The notes beneath the pieces are model-generated. The model did not search any database and was not told where the DNA came from. It saw nothing but the letters and a program-made list of their open reading frames with translations. The position numbers and the translations under genes were made by a program. A DNA stretch of 64,000 nucleotides from Vibrio natriegens NBRC 15636 = ATCC 14048 = DSM 759 (GTDB taxonomy: Bacteria > Pseudomonadota > Gammaproteobacteria > Enterobacterales > Vibrionaceae): contig NZ_CP141822.1 in the NCBI RefSeq assembly GCF_035621455.1, forward strand, positions 1,798,001-1,862,000, given 5' to 3'. Below, in pieces: positions 53,876 through 63,096 of the stretch (position 1 is the first letter of the stretch; every line of letters starts with the position of its first letter).

Positions 53876-53891
53876 TTGCACCCGGTTGCAA
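53876..53891. promoter_or_regulatory. LacI-type operator upstream of the second TIM-barrel gene
   Basis: TTGCACCCGGTTGCAA, identical to the site before iolT, 69 bp before the start at 53961 and 160 bp from the divergent lacI start. It could control both. Confidence 0.8.
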
Positions 53892-53960
53892 AAAGGTGCT
53901 AAGAGATTTATCCAGTTTTTGAATCAAAAGTGAACAATTTAGAATATCGAGGTTAATACT

Positions 53961-54899
53961 ATGCAACTAGCAATTTGTACTGATGTATACGCAGATCTTT
54001 CATTTACAGACATGTTAGATAAAGTAAAGTCAATGGGTATTGACGCTGTAGAAATGACAGCCGGTGGCTGGGGTGCGCGTAAGCATGTGAACACTCAAGA
54101 GCTTCTGGGCGATGAAACCAAACTTCAGGAGTTCCAAGCTGAGCTAGAAAAACGTGGTATGCGTATTTCTGCTTTGAATACATCTTGTAACCCGCTCTGG
54201 CCATCAGAAACGGGCGAGCAATACGCGAAGAGCATGTACGAGTGTGCAACATTAGCTGGTAAACTTGGCGTGAAGAAAATTGTTGCTATGGCTGGTTTGC
54301 CTGCTGGTTCTCCTGAAGACAGAACACCAAACTGGATCACATCGACAGTATCTTGGCCTGATTTCATGGCACCAGCTTACGAGTACCAATGGGAAGTTAC
54401 CATCAAGTTTTGGTCTGAATATGTCGATCACTGCAAGCAGTGCGGCGTAGAACAAATCGCGATCGAAGAGTTTCCTGGCACTATGGTTTGGAGTGCGTCA
54501 ACGCTGCTTAAACTGCGTAACGCCGTTGATCCAATGATCGGTATCAACCTTGACCCATCTCACATGATCATTCTTGGTGCGGACCCGATTGCCGCTGCTC
54601 GCTCATTAAAAGGCTGTATCTACCACGTACACGGCAAAGATGCTCGTATCGAACGTGGTCTAGCTGACATTGATGGCCTGCTAGAGCCACGTCCAGTTGA
54701 AGACAGTGCAGACCGTACCTGGAACTACGTTGCAGTAGGTTGTGGTCAAGATCTTCAGTGGTGGAAAGAGTTTTTCTCTGTATGTCATATGATGGGCTAC
54801 AACGGTGATGTGTCACTAGAGATGGAAGACCTGACCATGACAGTGGATGCAGGTGTTGAAACCTCTATCGACGCTTTGAAAGCAACAATCAGCCAGTAA
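53961..54899 (+). CDS. sugar phosphate isomerase/epimerase family TIM barrel (IolI/IolE-like)
   Basis: AP-endonuclease-2 type barrel, 312 residues. Candidate metal ligands: glutamate in IAIEEFPG, aspartate and histidine in GINLDPSHMI, histidine in IYHVHGKDARIE and the C-terminal glutamate in VSLEMED. It is not a typical IolE (the start and motifs differ) and is clearly distinct from the IolH-like protein. An inosose isomerase (IolI-like) or a dehydratase for another isomer would fit the context. GAGG precedes the ATG. It has its own LacI-type operator. Confidence 0.7.
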   Translation: MQLAICTDVYADLSFTDMLDKVKSMGIDAVEMTAGGWGARKHVNTQELLGDETKLQEFQAELEKRGMRISALNTSCNPLWPSETGEQYAKSMYECATLAGKLGVKKIVAMAGLPAGSPEDRTPNWITSTVSWPDFMAPAYEYQWEVTIKFWSEYVDHCKQCGVEQIAIEEFPGTMVWSASTLLKLRNAVDPMIGINLDPSHMIILGADPIAAARSLKGCIYHVHGKDARIERGLADIDGLLEPRPVEDSADRTWNYVAVGCGQDLQWWKEFFSVCHMMGYNGDVSLEMEDLTMTVDAGVETSIDALKATISQ

Positions 54900-54967
54900 T
54901 CGCTATTCTTGTTTAGGTGCTAATCTATCTTTGAAGCCCAAGAAACAAGCTGAATGAAATTACATCG

Positions 54968-55000
54968 AATGGAGTAGCTCATACGAGTTGCTCCATTTTT
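54968..55000 (+). terminator. terminator after the second TIM-barrel gene
   Basis: ATGGAG...CTC (54969-54980) pairs with GAG...CTCCAT (54985-54996) with two internal mismatches; a T-run follows. Confidence 0.75.
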
Positions 55001-55093
55001 GCGTAAGAGGGTTTCGAGCACTCATTTGGTCCCCTTCCCTAGCTGGCAGAAAGTAGTGAACCAATCTCTACTCCAACCTAATTTGTACGATAT

Positions 55094-55107
55094 GGAATAA
55101 AAATTTC
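55094..55107. promoter_or_regulatory. IolR-type box (GGAA-N6-TTTC), iolC copy 1 distal
   Basis: GGAATAAAAATTTC, 132 bp before the iolC GTG. Confidence 0.65.
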
Positions 55108-55174
55108 ATCATATAATTTGTGAATTCAACACCCATCACACAATAGGAGTTTAATTTCACTTAAAATTAGTAAT

Positions 55175-55188
55175 GAAATAAAAATTCC
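55175..55188. promoter_or_regulatory. IolR-type box (GAAA-N6-TTCC), iolC copy 1 proximal
   Basis: GAAATAAAAATTCC, 51 bp before the GTG; likely overlaps the promoter or transcript start. Confidence 0.65.
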
Positions 55189-55238
55189 ACAAATTTAAAG
55201 CAGTTCGCTTGTTAACGCGATACCGTGAGAGGCTCAAA

Positions 55239-57146
55239 GTGAAAACTGAAAAGAAATTAGACCTGATTTGTATGGGACGAATCGCTGTTGACCTTTACGG
55301 CCAACAAGTCGGCTCTCGCTTAGAAGATATGGGCACGTTCGCCAAGTATCTCGGTGGGTCTTCCGGTAACGTTGCTTATGGAACTGCCGTTCAAGGCCTT
55401 AAATCTTCAATGCTTGCCCGCGTTGGCGATGAACATATGGGACGTTTCTTACGTGAAGAACTGGAAAAAGTGGGTTGCGACACCAGCCACCTTATTACCG
55501 ATAAAGAACGTCTTACTGGCCTAGTCATTTTAGGCATCAAAGACGAAGACACATTTCCACTGATCTTTTACCGTGAAAACTGCGCTGACATGGCAATCAG
55601 CAAAGAGGACTTTACAGAAGAGTACATCGCATCAGCGCGCTGTCTCGCTATCACTGGTACGCACTTATCAAACCCAAAAACGCGCGACGCTGTTTTAACT
55701 GCCCTTGAATATGCCCGCCGTAACGGAGTTAAAACCGCGCTTGATATTGATTATCGTCCTGTGCTGTGGGGCCTAACTTCACTGGGCGACGGCGAAACCC
55801 GTTTTATCGCATCAGATAAAGTGACCGAAGAACTGCAAGACGTTTTGGGGTTATTCGATGTAATTGTCGGAACAGAAGAAGAGTTCCATATTTGTGGCGG
55901 CTCCACAGATACCGTTGAAGCACTCAAAGCCGTACGTAAGGTTTCTGGCGCAGAATTGGTTTGTAAACGCGGTGCTCTTGGTTGTTCTGTCTACACGGAT
56001 TCAATCCCAGAAACTCTGGATGAAGGCATTACTGTACACGGTGTGCGTGTGGATGTGTTGAACGTGCTTGGCGCTGGTGACGCATTCATGTCTGGTCTTC
56101 TTCGCGGCTACCTCAACGGTGAAGGATGGGAAAAAGCGTGCACTTATGCCAACGCTTGTGGCGCACTGGTGGTATCTCGTCATGGCTGTGCTCCCGCAAT
56201 GCCAACCAAAGTCGAGTTAGACAACTATTTAACTCGCGCTAACGATGTTAAGCGCCCTGATTTAGATCCTCAGCTTAACCACTTGCACCGAGTAACGACA
56301 CGTAAAACAGGGGCATGGGACGAATTATGTATATTAGCGTTCGATCATCGCAGCCAATTGGTCGATATGGCGAAAGAAGTCGGTGCAGATGTTGGAAAAA
56401 TTCCAGCGCTGAAAAAGCTCATTCTCGAAGCGAGTCGTCAGGTAAGTAGAGAAGCCGGTTTAAAAGGTCAATCAGGACTCCTTTGTGATAGCACCTTCGG
56501 TCAGGATGTGCTTAATGACGTAACGGGTGACAATTGGTGGATCGGTCGTCCAATCGAAATGCCTGGCTCTCGCCCTATAGAGTTCGAACACGGCAACATT
56601 GGATCGCAACTGATCGACTGGCCTTTAGAGCATGTGGTGAAATGCCTGGTGTTCTACAGCCCGGAAGACGATGAAAGCATGCGCACTCTGCAAGAGAATA
56701 AAATAGCGGAAGCGTACCACGCCTGTCTTAAGTCTGGGCATGAACTGCTACTCGAAGTCATCCTGCCTGAGGGTGTAGTGAAAGAAGATCGCTTATACAT
56801 TGAAGCTGTAAGCCGCTTCTACTCTTTGGGCATTAAGCCAGATTGGTGGAAATTACCAGCGCTTGAAAGCGATTCATGGAACACGATGAACAGCTTAATC
56901 ATCGAACAAGATCCATATTGTCGTGGTGTTGTGATTCTCGGTCTGGATGCGCCTGTAGAAGAGCTTAAAAAAGGCTTTGACCAAACAACTGGCCACGACT
57001 TAGTTAAAGGTTTTATGGTTGGCCGAACTATATTTGGCGAGCCATCTAAAGAATGGTTGTCTGGGAATATTAATGACCAAGCGTTTATAAACAAAATAAA
57101 ATCAAATTACCTAGAAATAATCCACCTTTGGAAGAATAGAGGATAA
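55239..57146 (+). CDS. iolC: 5-dehydro-2-deoxygluconokinase fused to DUF2090 domain, copy 1
   Basis: Bifunctional-type protein of 635 residues. The N-terminal PfkB kinase (about 1-330) has GGSSGNVAYG, DIDYRPVLW and the catalytic motif LGAGDAFMSGLLRG; it phosphorylates 2-deoxy-5-keto-gluconate. The C-terminal DUF2090 domain (about 345-635, ILAFDHRSQLVDMAKE, GLLCDSTFGQDVL, VLGLDAPVEEL) is a class I aldolase-like barrel that probably cleaves the product to DHAP and malonate semialdehyde. GTG 55239 is supported by GAGAGG and by the same start in copy 2. The last 30 codons are more AT-rich than the rest. Confidence 0.92.
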   Translation: MKTEKKLDLICMGRIAVDLYGQQVGSRLEDMGTFAKYLGGSSGNVAYGTAVQGLKSSMLARVGDEHMGRFLREELEKVGCDTSHLITDKERLTGLVILGIKDEDTFPLIFYRENCADMAISKEDFTEEYIASARCLAITGTHLSNPKTRDAVLTALEYARRNGVKTALDIDYRPVLWGLTSLGDGETRFIASDKVTEELQDVLGLFDVIVGTEEEFHICGGSTDTVEALKAVRKVSGAELVCKRGALGCSVYTDSIPETLDEGITVHGVRVDVLNVLGAGDAFMSGLLRGYLNGEGWEKACTYANACGALVVSRHGCAPAMPTKVELDNYLTRANDVKRPDLDPQLNHLHRVTTRKTGAWDELCILAFDHRSQLVDMAKEVGADVGKIPALKKLILEASRQVSREAGLKGQSGLLCDSTFGQDVLNDVTGDNWWIGRPIEMPGSRPIEFEHGNIGSQLIDWPLEHVVKCLVFYSPEDDESMRTLQENKIAEAYHACLKSGHELLLEVILPEGVVKEDRLYIEAVSRFYSLGIKPDWWKLPALESDSWNTMNSLIIEQDPYCRGVVILGLDAPVEELKKGFDQTTGHDLVKGFMVGRTIFGEPSKEWLSGNINDQAFINKIKSNYLEIIHLWKNRG

Positions 57147-57154
57147 TATTCCTG

Positions 57155-57187
57155 AAGATGATGTGCCCTAATATTGCACATCATCTT
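57155..57187 (+). terminator. hairpin after iolC copy 1
   Basis: AAGATGATGTGC (57155-57166) pairs perfectly with GCACATCATCTT (57176-57187), 9-base loop; the tail is only weakly T-rich. Confidence 0.7.
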
Positions 57188-57595
57188 ATCCAAACAGCTA
57201 GAGCGAAAAAGAATTGAACAAGTAAATGGGAAAACAGGTGTGAAACTCAGACTACTCAGAACGAGGCGCGCCTGAACTTTTACAAGCTTAAGCCATTGTT
57301 ATTATGATATTTAATCTGCAAACCCTACCCTTCAGCACATTTAAAGGATAAGGCGTCATAAGCTTAGTAAAATTGGACATTCGTTTTCCTATAAACCGTG
57401 AATATTGATCACCCCATAACCTCTGTGAAAACAAGGCAAATTCCGTATGGGTAAAATAATTAAACAAACAGAAACTTTCTTATTTTAATTATTTAATTTT
57501 CTGAATTAAACAATGAATTAACGAGGTCTGAATGTTTAAGTTCGGGCCAGTAACATGATTTTTAGAAATGAAACCTTAAATTATTGGAGTAATCT
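57188..57595. other. adhE upstream region
   Basis: About 400 bp, no gene. I see no GRAA-N6-TTYC box here, unlike in front of the flanking iol genes. It presumably holds an independent adhE promoter and leader. Confidence 0.5.
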
Positions 57596-60292
57596 ATGCC
57601 AGTCACTAATATTAAAGAACTAGATGCCCTCGTCACTCGCGTTAAGAAAGCGCAAGAAGAGTTCTCTACTTACTCTCAAGAGCAAGTAGACAAAATCTTC
57701 CGTGCCGCTTCTCTTGCAGCTAACCAAGCTCGTATCCCTCTAGCGCAGCAAGCGGTTGAAGAATCTGGTATGGGTATTGTTGAAGATAAAGTAATCAAGA
57801 ACCACTTCGCTTCTGAGTTTATCTACAACAAATACAAAGACGAACAGACTTGTGGCATCCTGGAAGAGGATGACAACCTGGGTACGATGACTATCGCTGA
57901 GCCTGTAGGCATCATCTGCGGTATCGTACCAACCACTAACCCAACTTCGACTGCGATCTTCAAATCTCTTATCTCTCTGAAGACTCGTAACGGTATCATC
58001 TTCTCACCACACCCACGTGCGAAAAACTCTACTAACGATGCAGCGAAACTTGTTCTGGATGCAGCAGTAGCAGCGGGTGCACCAAAAGACATCATCGGTT
58101 GGATTGACCAACCTTCAGTTGAGCTTTCAAACGCTCTAATGAAACACGATGACATCGCACTTATCCTTGCAACTGGTGGTCCAGGCATGGTTAAAGCAGC
58201 ATACTCTTCTGGTAAGCCAGCAATCGGTGTAGGTGCAGGTAACGTTCCAGTTGTTATCGATGAAACTGCTGACATCAAACGTGCAGTGGCTTCTATCCTA
58301 ATGTCTAAAACATTCGATAACGGCGTAGTGTGTGCTTCTGAGCAGGCTGCAATCGTGGTTGACGAAGTATACGACGAAGTGAAAGAGCGTTTCGCAACGC
58401 ACAAAGCTTACGTACTAAGCAAAGCAGAAGCAGAGAAAGTTCGTAAAGTTCTGCTTATCGACGGCGCACTAAACGCGAAAATCGTTGGTCAACCAGCGGC
58501 AGCAATCGCTGAAATGGCTGGCGTTAAAGTGCCTGCGGACACTAAAGTGCTTGTTGGTGAAGGTCTAGGTAAAGTATCTTACGACGACGCATTCGCTCAC
58601 GAAAAACTGTCTCCGACACTAGGTCTGTTCCGTGCTGACAACTTCGAAGACGCCGTGGCTCAAGCGGTAACAATGGTTGAAATCGGCGGTATCGGCCACA
58701 CTTCTGGTCTGTACACTAACCAAGACGTTAACGCAGACCGTATCCGTTACTTCGGTGACAAGATGAAGACGGCTCGTATCCTAATCAACATCCCGACTAC
58801 TCACGGTGGTATCGGTGACTTGTACAACTTCAACGTTGCTCCTTCTCTAACGCTAGGTTGTGGTTCATGGGGTGGTAACTCTATCTCTGAGAACGTAGGT
58901 CCTAAACACCTAATCAACAAGAAAACTGTTGCGAAGCGAGCTGAAAACATGTTGTGGCATAAACTACCTAAGTCAATCTACTTCCGTCGCGGTAGCCTTC
59001 CAATCGCACTTGGCGACCTAGAAGGTAAGAAACGCGCATTCCTGGTAACTGACCGTTTCCTATTCAACAACGGTTACGCAGATGACGTAGTGAAACTACT
59101 GAAAGCACAAGGCATGGAAGTTCAAACGTTCTTCGACGTTGAAGCTGACCCAACGCTATCTGTAGTAGAAAAAGGTGCCGCTCAAATGGCGAGCTACCAA
59201 CCAGACGTGATCCTAGCTCTAGGCGGTGGTTCACCAATGGATGCTGCGAAAATCATGTGGGTAATGTACGAGCACCCAGAAACGCACTTCGAAGAGCTTG
59301 CAATGCGCTTTATGGACATCCGTAAACGTATCTACAAGTTCCCTAAAATGGGTCAAAAAGCTGAGCTTGTTTGTATCACAACTACTTCAGGTACGGGTTC
59401 AGAAGTTACTCCATTTGCGGTTGTTACTGACGACAAGACTGGCGCTAAATACCCACTAGCGGACTACGAGCTAACTCCTAACATGGCTATCGTTGATGCG
59501 AACCTTGTTATGAACATGCCTAAGTCGCTAACCGCATTCGGTGGTTACGATGCAGTAACTCACGCTCTGGAAGCTTACGTATCTGTTCTAGCGAACGAAT
59601 ACTCAGATGGCCAAGCTCTTCAAGCACTTAAGATGCTAAAAGAGTACCTACCATCTAGCTACGCGAACGGTGCAAACGACCCAATCGCTCGTGAGAAAGT
59701 ACACAACGCAGCAACTATCGCTGGTGTGGCGTTTGCGAACGCATTCCTAGGTGTTTGTCACTCAATGGCGCACAAATTAGGTGCTGAGTTCCACGTACCA
59801 CACGGTTTGGCTAACGCACTGCTTATCTCTAACGTTGTACGTTACAACGCGAACGATAACCCAACTAAGCAAACTGCGTTCTCTCAATACGACCGTCCAC
59901 AAGCACGTCGTCGTTACGCTGAAGTTGCAGACCACCTAGGCCTAAGCCAAGCAGGTGACCGCACTGCTCAGAAGATTGAACGTCTACTAGCATGGATGGA
60001 TGAGCTAAAAGCTAACCTAGACATCCCAATGTCTATTCAGGCGGCTGGGATTAATGAAGCCGACTTCCTGAATAAGGTCGAACAGCTAGCGATAGAGGCG
60101 TTTGATGACCAATGTACTGGTGCCAACCCTCGCTACCCACTCATTGGTGAGTTAAGAGACATTCTCAAAGACTCTTTCTACGGACGCGCTTATACCGAGT
60201 CAGAGACAGAAAACGGCGTGACCGATAAAGAGGCCGAAAAGAAACCCGCAAAGCGTAACGTAAAAGCAACCAGCAAAGCTGCGTTGGCATAA
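57596..60292 (+). CDS. adhE: bifunctional acetaldehyde-CoA/alcohol dehydrogenase
   Basis: AdhE, 898 residues: acetyl-CoA to acetaldehyde to ethanol, consuming two NADH. The N-terminal aldehyde dehydrogenase part (about 1-440) has PTTNPTSTAIFKSL and the catalytic cysteine in GVVCASEQA. The C-terminal Fe-alcohol dehydrogenase (about 450-870) has LGGGSPMDAAKIMW, TTTSGTGSEVTPF and CHSMAHKLGAEFHVPHG. TTGGAG sets the start. Codon use is extremely biased up to about 60040 and becomes ordinary afterwards. Its place between two iolC copies is unusual, and it has no IolR-type box. Confidence 0.95.
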   Translation: MPVTNIKELDALVTRVKKAQEEFSTYSQEQVDKIFRAASLAANQARIPLAQQAVEESGMGIVEDKVIKNHFASEFIYNKYKDEQTCGILEEDDNLGTMTIAEPVGIICGIVPTTNPTSTAIFKSLISLKTRNGIIFSPHPRAKNSTNDAAKLVLDAAVAAGAPKDIIGWIDQPSVELSNALMKHDDIALILATGGPGMVKAAYSSGKPAIGVGAGNVPVVIDETADIKRAVASILMSKTFDNGVVCASEQAAIVVDEVYDEVKERFATHKAYVLSKAEAEKVRKVLLIDGALNAKIVGQPAAAIAEMAGVKVPADTKVLVGEGLGKVSYDDAFAHEKLSPTLGLFRADNFEDAVAQAVTMVEIGGIGHTSGLYTNQDVNADRIRYFGDKMKTARILINIPTTHGGIGDLYNFNVAPSLTLGCGSWGGNSISENVGPKHLINKKTVAKRAENMLWHKLPKSIYFRRGSLPIALGDLEGKKRAFLVTDRFLFNNGYADDVVKLLKAQGMEVQTFFDVEADPTLSVVEKGAAQMASYQPDVILALGGGSPMDAAKIMWVMYEHPETHFEELAMRFMDIRKRIYKFPKMGQKAELVCITTTSGTGSEVTPFAVVTDDKTGAKYPLADYELTPNMAIVDANLVMNMPKSLTAFGGYDAVTHALEAYVSVLANEYSDGQALQALKMLKEYLPSSYANGANDPIAREKVHNAATIAGVAFANAFLGVCHSMAHKLGAEFHVPHGLANALLISNVVRYNANDNPTKQTAFSQYDRPQARRRYAEVADHLGLSQAGDRTAQKIERLLAWMDELKANLDIPMSIQAAGINEADFLNKVEQLAIEAFDDQCTGANPRYPLIGELRDILKDSFYGRAYTESETENGVTDKEAEKKPAKRNVKATSKAALA

Positions 60293-60619
60293 CCACTAAA
60301 ACACGCCTCCTCTACGTCTGAGGGGGCGTTAATCTTACGCTACATACTTTCCATCAAAGCGGTCTCTCTGATAAGTCACAGCTCCACCAAACATTCTTAT
60401 CAATGTACATCATCGCTTGCTTCTCAATGTCCACCACGCCTATACGTTACCTATCTCATTAAAAATCGATGCCTTGATACATGACACTATTGTCGTCGCT
60501 TTTAATGTAACTTTTTAACGGCTTCAATCGACTTTATTAATGCCTTAGGAAATCGATTTTTCACACGCTCTAACGTCAAGAAGTTGGCAAATGTAAATTT
60601 TCACCCTCTTTTATCTCAT
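60293..60619. other. intergenic region between adhE and iolD
   Basis: A hairpin, then about 290 bp of AT-rich sequence before the iolD operators. No gene supported. Confidence 0.45.
60303..60329 (+). terminator. terminator-like hairpin after adhE
   Basis: ACGCCTCC (60303-60310) pairs with GGGGGCGT (60322-60329) with one G-T pair. The T-run is weak (TAATCTT). Confidence 0.6.
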
Positions 60620-60633
60620 GAAATGAAAATTTC
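60620..60633. promoter_or_regulatory. IolR-type box (GAAA-N6-TTTC), iolD distal
   Basis: GAAATGAAAATTTC, 228 bp before the iolD ATG. Confidence 0.6.
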
Positions 60634-60748
60634 GCAATTTTGCAAAAAGTATCATCCATCACACCATTATTTTGTTTTTAGTGAATCAACACGCCACAAT
60701 CTAATCAGGATCACAAAAGCTAACAACATTTCAGAAAAACATTGCAAT

Positions 60749-60762
60749 GAAATAAATGTTCC
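60749..60762. promoter_or_regulatory. IolR-type box (GAAA-N6-TTCC), iolD proximal
   Basis: GAAATAAATGTTCC, 99 bp before the iolD ATG. A GATCACA half site lies about 40 bp further upstream (60709). Confidence 0.65.
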
Positions 60763-60860
60763 ATAATATCTAAATCATTAGATTTAATATGCTAGCAAGG
60801 CATCAGGTCACAAGTTTCGTCTCACCTGCTGTCGACTAAATTATCTGGAGTAAAGTGGTT

Positions 60861-62792
60861 ATGAACACGATTAAAATGACAACCGCACAAGCGCTGGTTA
60901 AGTTTATGAATCAACAGTATGTTGAGTTCGATGGAATAGAACACAAGTTTATTCATGGCATCTTTACCATCTTTGGTCATGGCAATGTTGTCGGTCTGGG
61001 ACAAGCACTAGAAGAAGACGCAGGCTCACTTGAGGTATACCAGGGCTGTAACGAACAAGGTATGGCTCATATCGCGATGGGTTACGCGAAACAAAACAAG
61101 CGCAAAAAGATCTATGCCGTCACCTCTTCTGTCGGCCCTGGCGCAGCAAACATGGTAACAGCAGCAGCGACAGCAACAGCGAACCGCATCCCAGTGCTTT
61201 TCCTACCGGGAGATACATACGCGACTCGTCAGCCAGATCCAGTTCTACAACAGGTTGAGCAATATCACGATGCATCAATCAGCACCAACGACTGCTTCAA
61301 ACCCGTTTCACGTTACTGGGATCGCATTACTCGCCCAGAGCAATTGATGTCTGCAATGGTTAACGCGATGCGTGTATTGACGGATCCTGCCGACACTGGC
61401 GCAGTCACGATTTGTTTACCACAAGATGTACAGGGCGAGGCCTACGACTTCCCAGAGTACTTCTTCAAAAAACGCGTACACCGCATTGAACGTCGTCCGG
61501 CAACAAACCCAATGATTGATGACTCGGTAGCCCTAATTAAGAGCAAGAAGAAGCCGATGCTTATTTGTGGTGGTGGCGTACGTTATTCAGAAGCACACGA
61601 TGCATTCCGTCAGTTTGCTGAGCGACACAATATTCCTTTCGGTGAAACTCAAGCGGGTAAGAGTGCGATTGTCCACGACCACGAACTCAACTTAGGTGGC
61701 GTAGGTACCACTGGTTGTCTTGCTGCTAACCGAATTGCGCGTGACACAGACTTAGTCATTGGTGTGGGTACTCGCTTTACCGATTTCACCACATGCTCTA
61801 AATCACTATTCCAGAACCCAGATGTGGATTTCTTAACCATCAACGTCTCTGAGTTTGATGCAAGCAAATTAGATGCAACGTCGGTTGTCGCTGACGCCCA
61901 TATCGCTCTCGAAGCAATCGGTGAAAAGTTAGCTCAACTTGGCTATGTGAGTGGCTACAGCGACGAAATTAAAGCTGCTAAGCAAGCTTGGGACAAAGAA
62001 CTAACCCGCTTATTCAATGTTCAAATAGGCGAAGGTTTCGTTCCGGAAATCGGTGGTCACTTCGATGATGAGTTGGCGGAGTACCGTGAAGCACTTAATA
62101 CCGACTTAGCCCAAACTTGCGTACTAGGCTTGCTAGATGAACATCTTGAACCTGATGCCATTATTGTCGGTGCAGCGGGCTCTCTTCCTGGCGATCTGCA
62201 GCGTGTTTGGCGACCAAAACGTCCGGACACTTACCACATGGAGTATGGCTATTCATGCATGGGCTACGAAGTGGCCGCCTCGATTGGTGCAAAAATTGCG
62301 AATCCAGAGCAACCGGTTTACACCATGGTCGGTGACGGTTCCTACATGATGCTGCATTCAGAGCTACAAACATCGATTCAGGAAGGCGTGAAAATCAACG
62401 TACTCTTGTTTGATAACGCGGCATTTGGCTGTATCAATAACTTGCAGATGAACCATAAAATGGGCAGCTTCGGCACCGAAAACCGTTTCAAAGACCCGAA
62501 AACAGGCAAGATGAGCGGTGGATTAGTGCCTGTTGATTTTGCAAAAAACGCTGAGAGTTACGGCTGTAAAGCCTACCGAGTGCATACAGAAGAAGAGCTC
62601 ATCGCCGCATTGGCTGATGCTAAACAGCAAACGGTATCAACCCTGATTGATATAAAAGTGCTACCGAAAACCATGACAAACGACTACGAGTCATGGTGGC
62701 GCTGTGGTACGGCTCAAGTCGCTGCGAAACCAGAGATTGAAGCTAAAGCTCAGGAAAACGTAGAGAAATTGAAAAAAGCGCGTCAGTACTAA
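60861..62792 (+). CDS. iolD: 3D-(3,5/4)-trihydroxycyclohexane-1,2-dione hydrolase
   Basis: Thiamine-diphosphate enzyme (643 residues) that opens the ring to 5-deoxy-glucuronate. The N-terminal ThDP-binding half has the activating glutamate in [20 protein letters not shown] region, and [17 protein letters not shown]. The C-terminal half has the ThDP pyrophosphate motif from [13 protein letters not shown] to [14 protein letters not shown] 60861 is preferred; GGAG at 60847-60850 is ten bases away, and an in-frame GTG at 60855 is the close alternative. Confidence 0.94.
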   Translation: MNTIKMTTAQALVKFMNQQYVEFDGIEHKFIHGIFTIFGHGNVVGLGQALEEDAGSLEVYQGCNEQGMAHIAMGYAKQNKRKKIYAVTSSVGPGAANMVTAAATATANRIPVLFLPGDTYATRQPDPVLQQVEQYHDASISTNDCFKPVSRYWDRITRPEQLMSAMVNAMRVLTDPADTGAVTICLPQDVQGEAYDFPEYFFKKRVHRIERRPATNPMIDDSVALIKSKKKPMLICGGGVRYSEAHDAFRQFAERHNIPFGETQAGKSAIVHDHELNLGGVGTTGCLAANRIARDTDLVIGVGTRFTDFTTCSKSLFQNPDVDFLTINVSEFDASKLDATSVVADAHIALEAIGEKLAQLGYVSGYSDEIKAAKQAWDKELTRLFNVQIGEGFVPEIGGHFDDELAEYREALNTDLAQTCVLGLLDEHLEPDAIIVGAAGSLPGDLQRVWRPKRPDTYHMEYGYSCMGYEVAASIGAKIANPEQPVYTMVGDGSYMMLHSELQTSIQEGVKINVLLFDNAAFGCINNLQMNHKMGSFGTENRFKDPKTGKMSGGLVPVDFAKNAESYGCKAYRVHTEEELIAALADAKQQTVSTLIDIKVLPKTMTNDYESWWRCGTAQVAAKPEIEAKAQENVEKLKKARQY

Positions 62793-62883
62793 ACGATCCA
62801 GAGCTCGGGGTAAATAAAGTCTCACTCACTTCCTCACCCTGAGCTCAGGATAAATACTAACAATAAGTTTAATCGAGCGGTTT

Positions 62884-62919
62884 GCCCGTCCAGCGTGACT
62901 CCTGAGACGGGCTTTTTTA
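62884..62919 (+). terminator. terminator after iolD
   Basis: GCCCGTC (62884-62890) pairs with GACGGGC (62906-62912), 15-base loop, six T residues. Confidence 0.88.
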
Positions 62920-63022
62920 TTTGTCGTAGTTCGAAATATCGCCTTGGCTAGAACGAGCCACCAGCACTTAAACCCTATCTTTCATCTGCACGAATCCATT
63001 TTTTCAACTTCCAATAACATTT

Positions 63023-63036
63023 GAAATTTATTTTCC
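63023..63036. promoter_or_regulatory. IolR-type box (GAAA-N6-TTCC), iolC copy 2 distal
   Basis: GAAATTTATTTTCC. Confidence 0.6.
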
Positions 63037-63082
63037 GACTTGATCACAAAACGAATCAAATATCCCACTTTAAATTGAAAAT

Positions 63083-63096
63083 GAAACAAATATTCC
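63083..63096. promoter_or_regulatory. IolR-type box (GAAA-N6-TTCC), iolC copy 2 proximal
   Basis: GAAACAAATATTCC, 123 bp before the GTG start. Confidence 0.65.

Noticed and set aside
57147..57595. IolR-type box before adhE
   Set aside because: Several GAAA-containing stretches were inspected, but none has a TTYC arm at the fixed six-base spacing.
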